A stretch of 64,000 nucleotides of DNA, from positions 992,001-1,056,000 of the forward strand of contig JAPDOI010000065.1 in the NCBI GenBank assembly GCA_029168955.1, given 5' to 3'. The notes beneath the pieces were generated by a model. The model did no database searches and was not told the DNA's origin. It worked only from the letters and a program-made list of their open reading frames with translations. This DNA comes from Aplectana chamaeleonis (Eukaryota; Nematoda; Chromadorea; Rhabditida; Cosmocercidae). Position 1 is the stretch's first letter; each line of letters opens with the position of its first letter. Positions 53,554 through 63,800 of the stretch are shown piece after piece. The position numbers and the translations under genes are program-made.

Positions 53554-54345
53554 CTACCTGCGATTCTTTCTCCGCGTTGTGAAACGAGCTTCTTCGATCA
53601 CCCGCGAGTTGGTGCCCAGACTCAACTCTATCTGAGAAGATTTTACTGGCTGCTCCCTCATCGCTCGTTCTGAATCGTATTCTGCGTTACGGACGAAGTA
53701 ACAGCTCACATCGCCGTCGCTGGGCTGCTCAGAAGCCGTGTAGTGAGTCTCTTGAGAAAGGTTTGGCTGCTTACGTTGGCACAAAACAATATTGCAGCGT
53801 TCCGAGCAGCTGCACTGTTTGCAGAAATCAACCAACGATTTTATCCTATTCACTACTTGAGTGGAATCGACATGGAGCAAGCTTTCTAGCTCTCTCATGC
53901 ACTGATCGTCATGCTCAGCTTGTTGTAGCAGCTCCTCCTGGACAGCCGGCAAGTCCTCAGAAAGTGTATTTCTCGCGGATAGCAGCAGATTCTCTACCTG
54001 CCTTAGTCTCCGCATTTCCACTTCCATGATTTTGCACTGTTCGGCAATGGATGTTCCCACTTGTTGCACGAACCCTTTAGCCACCGTTTTTCGACGGGCT
54101 CGGCTCTTCTGGAGTTCTTCCACAACATTCTCAGGGACACCATTCATGATTGTGATGCATCCATCCATTGCAATGCTGCAATGTCTCACCAGTTCCGTGC
54201 ACTGATTCACTATGTTGCCGACCTTCTTCTCTTGAATGTGGTTCATCGCCTCCAATGCGGATAGTTGCTGGAAAATGGCGGACTGGCCAACCGTAGAGCG
54301 GCTCATTCCGATGTAGTTTTCCTCAGCTTTACTGCTGGTAAACAT
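53554..54345 (-). CDS. Gag N-terminal part, coiled-coil rich
   Basis: 263 codons from an ATG about 340 nt downstream of the primer-binding site. Composition and heptad spacing in the middle (VENLLLSARNTLSEDLPAVQ and neighbours, Glu/Gln/Leu rich) suggest a coiled coil, as in the matrix/capsid precursor of many retroelements. A Cys-rich patch follows (CKQCSCSERC). The frame ends in TAG at 53554 and the apparent continuation lies in another frame across 53376-53553, so the gag is broken by two frameshifts in this copy. Confidence 0.6.
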   Translation of the reverse strand: MFTSSKAEENYIGMSRSTVGQSAIFQQLSALEAMNHIQEKKVGNIVNQCTELVRHCSIAMDGCITIMNGVPENVVEELQKSRARRKTVAKGFVQQVGTSIAEQCKIMEVEMRRLRQVENLLLSARNTLSEDLPAVQEELLQQAEHDDQCMRELESLLHVDSTQVVNRIKSLVDFCKQCSCSERCNIVLCQRKQPNLSQETHYTASEQPSDGDVSCYFVRNAEYDSERAMREQPVKSSQIELSLGTNSRVIEEARFTTRRKNRR

Positions 54346-54664
54346 CGGTTCTTGCAGACGCTAACCGTCTTTCAGGTTAGACTTCGGCCACGAGACACAG
54401 CCTCAATCAATACGCAGTCGAGCTCCGGAACGTGGCCAACGCCACGACAAAGTATCCTCAACACTTCGCAGAGATCGATCGACACGCACTCACAACACGC
54501 CGGTTCGAGAGACACGTATGTATCTCCGACACCACAGCGTACGGCAGTACACACGCCGATCGCTCCGCGAAGGAGAGGTTACTCTGCTTCCTTTACAGGA
54601 GCAGGACTACACGCCGTAGCCGCTTGAAAGCGGTTTAAGGGCGGATGGCTGGTCCTCTTCTTCG

Positions 54665-54682
54665 GCCTCGGTTCGGCCCCCA
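54665..54682 (-). promoter_or_regulatory. Primer-binding site of the LTR element
   Basis: Immediately inside the 5' LTR the minus strand reads TGGGGGCCGAACCGAGGC. It begins with TGG, the complement of a tRNA's CCA end, followed by sequence with the GAACC pattern expected opposite a T-arm. The tRNA species was not identified. Confidence 0.7.
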
Positions 54683-55096
54683 AATCACGTCGACTGGTGG
54701 TTTTAGATGTTTATTGGGAGAGTAGTCTCTCCAAACCGACCAGTTATGACAATGAATCCTATACAACGGAACGCCTCTCCTTAAAAAGGCAGAGGGCGTG
54801 GTCATTCAATAGCAGCATGCGCTGCGACGAGATAGTACAGCGACAGGCATAGAGTGGCGAGGGAGGCGAGGGTGATCTCCTCGCGTCCCTGCCTCTGCGC
54901 CGATTGATCGGCGAAAACAACAACTAACCGAATGAAAGGGAGGAATCAGGCTAGAAAGAACTCAACAGAGAAACAACACTAATAACTGCCTACATTACAA
55001 ATGTTAACTAACATTAGTAGTAGTAGTGAAGCCTAGGGAAGCATTCTGATCTACAATAGCCGGATCTCAGCACAATGTAACCTACAATACTTAACA
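54683..55096 (-). repeat. 5' LTR, intact copy
   Basis: 414 bp uninterrupted, followed by CGCT (55097-55100). It serves as the empty-site reference for the insertion in the other LTR: here AATCCTATACAACGG is continuous. Confidence 0.92.
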
Positions 55097-55100
55097 CGCT

Positions 55101-55516
55101 TCATTTTTCCGGACATTAGTGTCCCACCTCAGCAGGACAAGACATGGCGCTCAGATAGGTCCGTGGGAGACGCAGCCCCCCTTCAGGTCAGATTAAATGC
55201 GCATCACCCCTATCTACCTTAGAAATTCGTGCAGCACTTCTGCTTTCAGTTCAAAATATTGTGCTGGCTTCCAAATAAAATCATAAGTGTGACCTTCGGC
55301 ATGGGATAAGTAAAAAGATTGTCGAAATTAGATAGTGAGTAAACTAAAACTGAAGAATTTTCACCGCCGAGTACCAAGAAATACCTGCCACGTGGTCTGC
55401 CCCTTCCCGCCGCGCAAGTCTGCTTCCCCTCGCGATCATCACAGCGAGAACTCAATCCTGAATCAGAGAAATAGGCTGCGGCCATGAAGCAACACTTATG
55501 TACAGTCGCCAATCTG
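55101..55516. other. Intergenic, nothing recognised
   Basis: No gene or repeat boundary is supported. An overlapping 104-codon minus frame (55246-55560) lacks support. Confidence 0.3.
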
Positions 55517-55625
55517 ATGCTTTGAACTCCTTGTTGTGCATTGGCGCAAACTATGTGCACCTATGTTTTAACATATGCGCGCAAAGTATGCACTAACGCA
55601 TGATAAGGAACGCGATGTATCAGAA
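55517..55625. repeat. Imperfect palindrome related to the srsx-intron MITEs
   Basis: GCATTGGCGCAAACTATGTG faces GCGCGCAAAGTATGCACTAA, and the ends CTGATGCTTTGAAC/GTATCAG pair loosely. The core TTGGCGCAAACT plus GTGCACCTATG is the same as inside 33138-33272 and 37846-37979, so the families share an ancestor. Confidence 0.5.
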
Positions 55626-55660
55626 CGATTTGCGCCGACTGTAGAGTTCGCGCAATAATT

Positions 55661-55780
55661 CTAGTCTGATGAGTGGACGGGGCTGCGACGGTAGATCACC
55701 ACGCACGAATCGAAACCTCCTTCCTCAGTGAGGCCGCCAACCCCGCACGGCCAGCCGCCTGGTCCATGCGTCAGACTAGA
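55661..55780. mobile_element. TCTAGTCTGA/TCAGACTAGA element, uninterrupted copy
   Basis: The short terminal repeats CTAGTCTGA and TCAGACTAG enclose 120 bp with GACGGTAGATCACC and GTGAGGCCGCCAACCCCGCA. The copy at 56781-57030 is about 90% alike and carries an insertion near its right end. Flanking similarity (GTTCGCGCAAT at the left, GAAACCATA at the right) extends beyond the inverted repeats. Confidence 0.6.
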
Positions 55781-55789
55781 TCGAAAATG

Positions 55790-56519
55790 GAAACCATATG
55801 TGATGATTAAAAGGCAGTCGATTGAGAAACGAATTTCGAGAACGCGTTTTTTTACTCCACTGTGTTGCTTTCAAAAGACACCGAATTTGGACATTACATT
55901 GAGTGGAAGTTATTGAAACCTCGAACAAGGGCAAGGTAGGGTCGTTGAAATAGTGCTGTGAGCTGCATTTGCTTGTCCAATTAGGTAACTTGAAGTGACT
56001 ATATTCCTGTGAGCGACTATATTCTTCATTTGGCCTCGAACACCACCTCCCACGTTATTTCAAAAATTATGATACTCAGTGGGTCTGCTAAGCGCCAACG
56101 CCAAAACATGTTGTGTGGGGTTTTCGTGATATTTGAAGAAAAGAACAATGCTGAAAAAAAGATAGCAGACGTCGAATTCTGGAAAACTGGTGCATTGCTG
56201 AACGAGCGTACGCTGTCTTGTCGCCATATGCTTGCGACAGTCGGCAACAAGTAAACTGTTGAATAGTAGGAAATCTGTGCGGACCCTATTTCCGAGATGG
56301 AAATCCGGCCTTCTCAATTTCCCAGTCACTTAACCGCTCTCTATGCAGGCAGCAGTCTTGCCATTGCCATTGATTGTTAAATGCCTGGTCGTCTGATGGA
56401 GGCAACCAGCACAACAATCAGCCGGGTGCCGCCAACCATTCGCACTCGGCTGATGTGGGTTTACTACGGGCCCAGGGCATTTTTTAAAATAACACCACCA
56501 GGCATAAATCATGATAGAA
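55790..56519. other. Intergenic, nothing firm
   Basis: An 81-codon plus frame (56009-56254) overlaps 74- and 89-codon minus frames. One minus-strand acceptor-like tract (CTATCTTTTTTTCAG, complement of about 56150) is seen, but no consistent exon set emerges. Confidence 0.3.
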
Positions 56520-56780
56520 AGGGAACCTTGTGGAAAAATAAATGAAATTTCTAAAAGTTTAGGTCCCTGGCAAAAGTCAAGATTTGCTTTATTCTCGATA
56601 AAACTAGAAATATGCTCAGTGAAAAGGGAAAATAAAGAAAACTAAAAAAGTTTTGAGATATTTCAGAGGATGTTTTGGCGGAGAATAATTTTGATTCTTG
56701 GGAAATTCAGTGAAATAGCTGAAGGTATGATTTGGCAGTCAAGCTTGCACCAACTGGGGATATGTAGAATTCGCGCAATC

Positions 56781-57030
56781 ATTTTAGTCTGAGGAATGGA
56801 CGGGGCCGCGACGGTAGATCACCCCGCGCGAATCGAAACCACATCCTCCAGTGAGGCCGCCAACCCAGCACGGCCAGCCGCCTGGTCCATGCGTCAGACT
56901 AGGGCTGGTATTCATGAACGCAAACCGTGGGCTACAGTTGGGTTTGCCTCCACAGATTGCGTGCTATTTTCAACGCTAACCCAACTGTAGCCCACGGTTT
57001 GCCGTTCATGAATCCCACCCTAGAACGAAA
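56781..57030. mobile_element. TCTAGTCTGA-type element carrying an insertion
   Basis: Second copy of the 55661-55780 family. It is collinear through GTCCATGCGTCAGACTA, then interrupted at that TA by 119 bp and resumed at TAGAACGAAAACGGAAACCA, which corresponds to TAGATCGAAAATGGAAACCA in the uninterrupted copy. Confidence 0.65.
56902..57020. mobile_element. 119-bp TA-flanked MITE
   Basis: GGGCTGGTATTCATGAACGC and its near complement ending CATGAATCCCACCC are inverted repeats extending through AAACCGTGGGCTACAGTTGG. TA lies on both sides (56900-56901 and 57021-57022), and the paralogous empty site has a single TA. Confidence 0.82.
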
Positions 57031-57048
57031 ACGGAAACCATAAGTGTT

Positions 57049-57264
57049 GTGCAAAACGAGAGGTCGCATTGTATGAGTTTCTCCGTAGAACATATCAAAG
57101 CAAAATCACGCGCCGCTTAGTCCAAACAGTTGAGCTCACTTAACATGTGCTGACTGCCGAATTACAGCTCTCGGAAGATTTTTTTCTGCTTGCGTTATCG
57201 CGCGTGATTTTGCCTTAATATTTTCGACGGATAAGCAAATCCAATGCGACCCCTGTTTTTGCAC
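57049..57264. mobile_element. 216-bp TIR element, GTGCAAAACGAGAGGTCGCA
   Basis: The left GTGCAAAACGAGAGGTCGCA pairs with the right complement ending CGACCCCTGTTTTTGCAC, and inner GCAAAATCACGCGC with GCGCGTGATTTTGC. It sits right after the 56781 element within the larger inverted repeat. Confidence 0.6.
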
Positions 57265-57689
57265 AAAATTTGTTAATAGTTGGTGTAAGCTCGACTGTCA
57301 AATAATACTTTCAGCTATTCAAATATATTTCTCAGAAATCAAATTATTCTGAAAACAAAAACATGGTCAGGCCAAATCTTTACTCTTGCCAGGAACCTTA
57401 ACTTTTAGGAATAAATTTTTCGATATTGATTTTTGAGAAAGCCTTCATTCGTTATTCTCATTGTGAGAAGAACCTTTGTTCTGAACACCTTGTTTACAAT
57501 AACCACATGTGCTCGTAGCTATAAAATTGTTGCAAGCCCAATTATTTTCACAGTAAAGCACCAGCCACAGGATCAGACTTTCACGATTGAAACGCTTTAT
57601 TTCCTTACAAAAAAAAGCTCTCGCACGATAAAACTGCTTACCTTTTGCACTTTACGAGATCATAATCTAGTATTTTATAGAAGCGCAAA

Positions 57690-57790
57690 ACCCACGAGCG
57701 CGGCATGGACTCGAACACGTGACCTGATCCCCCGCTGCAGCCGGCACTCTCACTGCAGCAACGGGTCACGGCTCTGGGGGGCGCTGACTT
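57690..57790 (-). ncRNA. Possible tRNA-derived (SINE-like) sequence
   Basis: On the minus strand GGTCACGTGTTCGAGTCCAT contains a good pol III B box (TGTTCGAGTCC against GGTTCGANNCC). About 35 nt upstream TTGCTGCAGTGAGAG resembles a degenerate A box. An anticodon stem cannot be closed convincingly, so it is not a functional tRNA as read. It may be the head of a SINE or a tRNA pseudogene. It overlaps a 140-codon plus frame (57433-57855) that I do not consider coding. Confidence 0.3.
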
Positions 57791-57860
57791 CGTATATGAC
57801 GGCGCGCAGCCTCGTTCATCGTAGCCACATATTTCGGCATTATAACACACTATGAGATGA

Positions 57861-58030
57861 TTCCTGGTGTAGAAGTCACATAGGTGCATCTTTGGATGCA
57901 TCGAAGACTCATGGTTTACACGTTATGATGCGTCCACGAGTGAAGCGCTAAAAACGCCGATAACTCCTTTCAGAGAAACGATTCGCAGCTGCAATGTAAA
58001 AATTCGAATTCTACGTCGAAAAGTGATCCT
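57861..58030 (+). repeat. Dispersed repeat, copy of 29837-30000
   Basis: GTAGAAGTCACATAGGTGCATC, TACACGTTATGATG and GAAGCGCTAAAAACGCC align in order with the 29.8-kb copy. Ends are undefined. Confidence 0.55.
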
Positions 58031-58456
58031 CGTGACGCTTATTTCATTTGTAATGGCCACGGAATGCAATGATCCTTTCCTTGTTAGCGGTTGCGGTCGG
58101 CGACAGACGGCGATTTATCGCTGAACCCCTCCTATGTAGCCGGCTTGAGCCCTCTGGCCCAACATGATCGAGTTGAAGCCGTACCCGTCCATACGTATGC
58201 AATGCATTGCTCGTTGAGGTGAAAATTGCGCTCAATGGTGCTAGCCTGAACTGGCCACAAGGAGCTAGAGTATGACGCCATGAACAAAGAATACATAATG
58301 CGACTAGGGACGGTTCATGTCGGCTCAGTCTGGGCTACGGCCGACGATTGTGAGGAGCTTCGGGAGCAGAGCAGCTGCAGTGTGGCTCGGGAAATAGATT
58401 ATATGCATGAACTAATAATAGTCTCACTGGATGCGGTCTGATTGTCAAATGATTGA
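58031..58456. other. Intergenic, nothing recognised
   Basis: No gene or repeat boundary is supported. Confidence 0.3.
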
Positions 58457-58627
58457 TCGGCAGCTTTCTGCGTCATCGTCTCTATCTACGAACGTATCAA
58501 CAATAACGTCGGTTGGATGGGTCGGAACGACCTGAAAATCGCCTTATTCAGAGCTGCAGGAGACACCTACAGCAACAATGATGCATGTAGGAATTTTCTA
58601 GTGAAATGGCTCAAAACTTGTATGTAG
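58457..58627 (+). CDS. Exon-like open frame, unknown
   Basis: A 56-codon plus frame ending in TAG, with a possible acceptor GATCGGCAG at 58463. The translation is protein-like (NNNVGWMGRNDLKIALF, then a segment reading NDACRNFLVKWLK). No partner exon and no family were recognised. It lies next to the repeat starting at about 58620. Confidence 0.22.
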   Translation, partial: SAAFCVIVSIYERINNNVGWMGRNDLKIALFRAAGDTYSNNDACRNFLVKWLKTCM

Positions 58628-59450
58628 AGATAATCTAGGGTGGTGCACACGAATCTGGAGTCCATTTGTCGAATTTTTAAGGTTTACTGTAGGTTACGGT
58701 AATTAACATGTCATTTAGAGAGCAAAACCCACCTTAGTATTCTGAAAATCGACAAACGGGCATAGAATTCGAATTCTTTACATCGAATAACCCCCGTTTA
58801 CAAATTTTGAGTAAGATGCGAGATTTTGATAAAAGTTCCGTATACCCACCGTAATCTACCGTAATCTGCAAAGAATCGATAAACGGACTCCAGATCTTTA
58901 GCACTCTAAATGACCTCAGAGAATGATTTTGAGACATTTCTGTCGTAGAAATCCGGAAATCTTGAAAGTGGCGTTTTTCCCTCGAAATTTTCCCCGGATG
59001 GGAAGCTTCGAACGAAATTAGCTGGAAACTTTGGAAAATCGACTAGTAAACCACAGATTCGTGATCAGCGCCCCAAAAAACCCCCTGGGAGAATTTCAAG
59101 TCAAATCTGGAGCATTTTTCCGAAACGCTTCCAGTGCCTTGTAATTGGTAGAAACAAACACCCAACCGAAAATCCGTACAAGTTTAAGACGCTTCCAGTC
59201 TGGACAAAGCATAGAAAATGAGCCACCTCATTTCGTTCAGAGGGGTAGGTTCGGGCGCTGAGCACATTTATGAGGTCCGTTTCCGGAAGTTCCGAAAACT
59301 AATGCGCTTTTTCAAAGGTACAAAAAGCACAAAAAAACTATCTTTTTAGGCTTGTAACTACTTGGAACCTGCAGCTCGGGGCTGGATACTGCGCAGTTTT
59401 ACTATTGAGCCACATGGGATACTAACGGTACTAGTCGTTCTCGCAGATGC
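58620..59450 (+). mobile_element. Second copy of the 18.3-kb long-TIR family
   Basis: Collinear with 18520-19265: GTAGGTTACGGTAA, AAAACCCACCTTAGTATTCT, CCACCGTAATCT, TCAGCGCCCCAAA, GAAACGCTTCCAG and the terminal GCAGCTCGGGGCTGGATACT, then TACTAGTCGTTCTCGCAGATGC. The left TIR is missing. Non-coding. Confidence 0.6.
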
Positions 59451-60825
59451 GTTTGACACTATAAACACTTCGTTATGAGCAGGGAAACGCAGACACGGGT
59501 GGTAGCGCCTCCTCACGGCACTGTGATTACGAACCTGGCTGATTGCGAAACTCCTATAGCTCTTCACTTAACCCCCTTGGATCATATACTACTGGGTAGC
59601 ACTCAATGCCAGGTCCACGAATTCAATTCTAGTTTCACTCAAAGTTAAGTTTGAAGTGAGTTATTTAAAAAGACGCTAAAACGCGTCCTCGCACGCTTTC
59701 TGACCAAATCGTCCGAGCAGCAGTGTATGTAGTGAGGAGTGAGAATACCACAAATGATGTGGAAACTGATTGTATTTGAGTGAAACGAGCGAGTACCGTA
59801 GAAACATGTTTTTAGGAATGCAGCATGCTTGTCTCAATCGGACAGATGCTTTCGCGAACATCTGGCACCTCTTTCTTACACAACATGGTGGCAGATTGAA
59901 CACCTATTCACTTCTGGTTACTTCTTAGGCTACAGTAGGATCTTGAGTTCAGGAGAGCAATTTTTACCCTCTCGTCTTTACGATAATACTGTCGCGAAGG
60001 CGAACTTCCGTTCCCAAGGTGGGTCTGCAGCGTGATCACCCCGTCGATCAGCGGTGACCACTCGACCGGGTCGATGCTGTCGGGCGAGGGGGACGGGGGT
60101 CATTCTCGTCTCCACTCCTTCGCCGTCGGCAGCCGGCCACTCTTTTGGCTGCTTTCATTCTCCATTTCTCACGTCGCTGTTCGACGGGCTACTCAGCCCT
60201 TAGAACATTATATTACATTTTACTACAGCCACCTTCTAACCGGACATTGGTCCGGCCCTCCTTGCAGCCGTAGGCCCGTAGGATTATTTTTAACTAACTC
60301 AATTAGTACACACATGATTCAGTCTGTTCTCACCCTTCTCCCAACTAATCTCTAATCTATTAATCTCTCACGTATTAGCATCTCTCTAATAAACAGTAAT
60401 CATTCTGGTGTCGTGTTTGTGATTATCGGATCGCATCCGATCGTACTTATCGCTCCAGCCGCGAAGCGGCTGGAGAGGTTTGGTTTTGCCCGGAACTTGT
60501 GATCACTTAGAATTCTGTGAAGTAGTTACTAAAACCTGTTAAACAAATTCTCCTGAGGTTTCCATCGGGATATAGGTGAGAGGGTCCAGGAGGCACATGC
60601 TGACAAAATTTGAGCCAAATCGGTTCAAAACTAACAAAGTTAGATCGGCGAATCCTTATCAAAAATTCTTGTCGTGCGCGTGTTACTGCTTCATGCTTCG
60701 CGCTTCCTGCTTCCTCGTGCGTTACGCACCCTTAGTAGTGGTCACTGCCAATGGTCGCCGGCGATCAGTTGGACAGGCAGGTCAGTTGATATGTGGACAG
60801 ATAAGCAGGCTGGTGAGTAGGTAGA
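59451..60825. other. Intergenic with two adjacent GC hairpins
   Basis: No gene is supported. At 60425-60441 ATCGGAT-CGC-ATCCGAT and at 60453-60475 CTCCAGCCGC-GAA-GCGGCTGGAG form two perfect small stem-loops 11 nt apart. The stretch 60020-60110 is GC-rich with GTCGATC/GGTCGATG motifs. Everything else is unassigned. Confidence 0.4.
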
Positions 60826-63800
60826 CAATAAGTGCTTACTGTTTAACATTAATTACTTCACTTATTACTGCTTATCATATCAAGTGAAATTATCAGTTGG
60901 TAGATCAAATCGCTAAAACACGTTGTAGGCTGTACTTTTCGATGGGAAGGAACAAGGAAAGTGACTAACAAGTGTATTACTTACTCTCTAACATTAACTA
61001 CTTCAATTATTACTGCTTATCATATCAAGTGATATTATCAGTTGATAGATCAAATCGCTAAAACACGTTGTAGGCTGTACTTTTCGATGGGAAGGGACAA
61101 GAAAGTGACTAACAAGTTTGTTACTTACTGTTTAACATTAATTACTTCACTTATTACTGCTTATCATATCAAGTGAAATTATCAGTTGGTAGATCAAATC
61201 GCTAAAACACTTTGTAGGCTGTACTTTTCGATGGGAAGGGACAAGGAAAGTGACTAACAAGTGTATTACTTACTGTTTAACATTAACTACTTCACTTAAT
61301 ACTGCTTATCATATCAAGTGATATTATTAGTTGGTAGATCAAATCGCTAAAATACGTTGTAGGTTGTACTTTTCGATGGGAAGGGACAAGGAAAGTGACT
61401 AACAAGTGTGTTACTTACTCTCTAACATTGACTACTTCAATTATTACTGCTTATCATATCAAGTGATATTATCAGTTGATAGATCAAATCGCTAAAACAC
61501 GTTGTAGGCTGTACTTTTCGATGGGAAGGGACAAAGAAAGTGACTAACAAGTTTGTTACTTACTGTTTAACCTTAATTACTTCACTTATTACTGCTTATC
61601 ATATCAAGTGAAATTATCAGTTGGTAGATCTATCATATCAAGTGAAATTATCAGTTGGTAAGATCAAATCGCTAAAAAACACTTTGTAGGCTGTACTTTT
61701 CGATGGGAAGGGACAAGGAAAGTGACTAACAAGTGTATTACTTACTGTTTAACATTAACTACTTCACTTAATACTGCTTATCATATCAAGTGATATTATC
61801 AGTTGGTAGATCAAAACGCTGAAATACGTTGTAGCTGTACTGTCTGTTTAACAAGGAAAGTACAAGTTTATTACTTACTTAACATAACTACTATCATATC
61901 AAGTGATATTCTCAGTTGGTAGATCAAATCGCTAAATCGCGTTGTAGACTGTCCTTTTTCGTAGGGAAGGGACAGGGAAAGTGACTAACAAGTTTGTTAC
62001 TTACTGTTTAACATTAGCTACTTCAATTATTACTGCTTATCATATCAAGTGATATCATCAGTTGGTAGATTAAATCGCTAAAACACGTTGTAGGTTGTAC
62101 TTTTCGATGGAAGGGACAAGGAAAGTGACTAACAAGTTTGTTACTTACTGTCTAACATTAAATACTTCACTTATTACTGCTTATCATATCAAGTGATATT
62201 ATTAGTTGGTAGATCAAATCGATAAAACACGTTGTAGGCTGTAGTTTTCGATGGGAAGGGACAAGGAAAGTGACTAACAAAGTGTGTTACTTACTGTTTA
62301 ACATTAACTACTTCACTTATTACTGCTTATCATATCAAGTGGGATATTATCAGTTGGTAGATCAAATCGATAAAACACGTTGAAGGCTGTACTTTTCGAT
62401 GGGAAGGGGACAGAAAGGAAAGTGACTAACAAGTACCATGTTAACTTACTGTTTAACATTAACTACTTCACTTAACTTACAACTGCTTTATCATATCAAG
62501 TGATAGTATCAGTTGGTAGATCAAATCGCTAAAACACGTTGTAGGCTGTACTTTTCGATGGGAAGGGACAAGGAAAGTGACTAACAAGTTTGTTACTTAC
62601 TGTTTAACATTAGCTACTTCAATTATTACTGCTTATCATATCAAGTGATATTATCAGTTGGTAGATCAAATCGCTAAAACACGTTGTAGGTTGTAATTTT
62701 CGATGGGAAGGGACAAGGAAAGTGACTAACAAGTGTGTTACTTACTGTTTAACATTAACTACTTCAATTATTACTGCTTATCATATCAAGTGATATTATC
62801 CAGTTGGTAGATCAAATCGCTAAAACACGTTGTAGGTTGTAGTTTTCGATGGGAAGGGACAAGGAAAGTGACTAACAAGTGTGTTTACTTACTGTGTAAC
62901 ATTAACTACTTCACTTATTACTGCTTATCATATCAAGTGATATTATCAGTTGGTAGATCAAATCGATAAAACACGTTGTAGGCTGCACTTTTCGATGGGA
63001 AGGGACAAAAAAAGTGACTAACAAGTGTATTACTTACTGTTTAACATTAACTACTTCACTTAATACTGCTTATCATATCAAGCGATATTATCAGTTGGTA
63101 GATCAAATCGCTGAAATACGTTGTAGGCTGTACTTTTCGATGGGAAGGGACAAGGAAAGTGACTAACAAGTTTGTTACTTACTGTTTAGCATTAACTACT
63201 TCACTTATTACCGCTTATCATATCAAGTGATATTATCAGTTGGTAGATCAAACACTGCTGAAATACGTTGTAGGTTGTCTGTTTAAGATAAAGTACTTCA
63301 CTTATAACTGCTTATCATATCAAGTGATATTATCAGTTGGTAGATCAAATCGCTAAAACACGTTGTAGGTTGTACTTTTTCGATGGGAAGGGACAAGGAA
63401 AGTGACTAACAGTTCTGTTACTTACTCTTTAACATTAACTACTTCACTTATTACTGCTTATCATATCAAGTGATATTATCAGGTTGGTAGATCAAATCGC
63501 TAAAACACGTTGAAGGCTGTACTTTTCGATGAGAAGGGACAAGGAAAGTGACTAACAAGTTTGTTACTTACTGTTTAGCATTAACTACTTCACTTATTAC
63601 TGCTTATCATATCAAGTGAAATTATCAGTTGGTAGATCAAATCGATAAAACACGTTGAAGGCTGTACTTTTCGATGGAAAGGGAGAAGGAAAGTGACTAA
63701 CAAGTGTATTACTTACTGTTTAACATTAACTACTTCACTTAATACTGCTTATCATATCAAGTGAAATTATCAGTTGGTAGATCAAATCGATAAAACACGT

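Larger units (their letters stand above)
49247..55096 (-). mobile_element. Gag-protease LTR retrotransposon lacking pol
   Basis: Two direct long terminal repeats bound a minus-strand element. The 5' LTR is 54683-55096 (414 bp). The 3' LTR is 49247-51526, interrupted by a 1864-bp insertion. A 4-bp duplication CGCT flanks it (49243-49246 and 55097-55100). On the minus strand the LTR begins TGTTAAGTATTG but does not end in CA. By eye only six substitutions separate the two LTRs, so insertion is recent. A primer-binding site and a polypurine tract lie at the expected places. The 3.2-kb interior encodes gag with a CCHC knuckle and a retropepsin-like DTGS segment, but no reverse transcriptase, RNase H or integrase. 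It must rely on a partner element's enzymes. It could be classed as Ty3-like by gag style, but without RT this is only a guess. Confidence 0.85.
56520..57460. repeat. Large inverted repeat enclosing nested elements
   Basis: 56700-56757 (GAAATAGCTGAAGGTATGAT, GGCAGTCAAGCTTGCACCAA) is mirrored by 57280-57330, and 56560-56585 (AAAGTTTAGGTCCCTGGC) by 57388-57412. The arms of about 200 bp are diverged. The space between holds the 56781 element and the 57049-57264 element, so this is an older TIR element with later insertions. Confidence 0.5.

Noticed and set aside
52234..54627. Plus-strand frames of 88-164 codons
   Set aside because: They overlap the minus-strand gag, which has the zinc knuckle and DTGS signatures; the plus frames are its antisense shadows.
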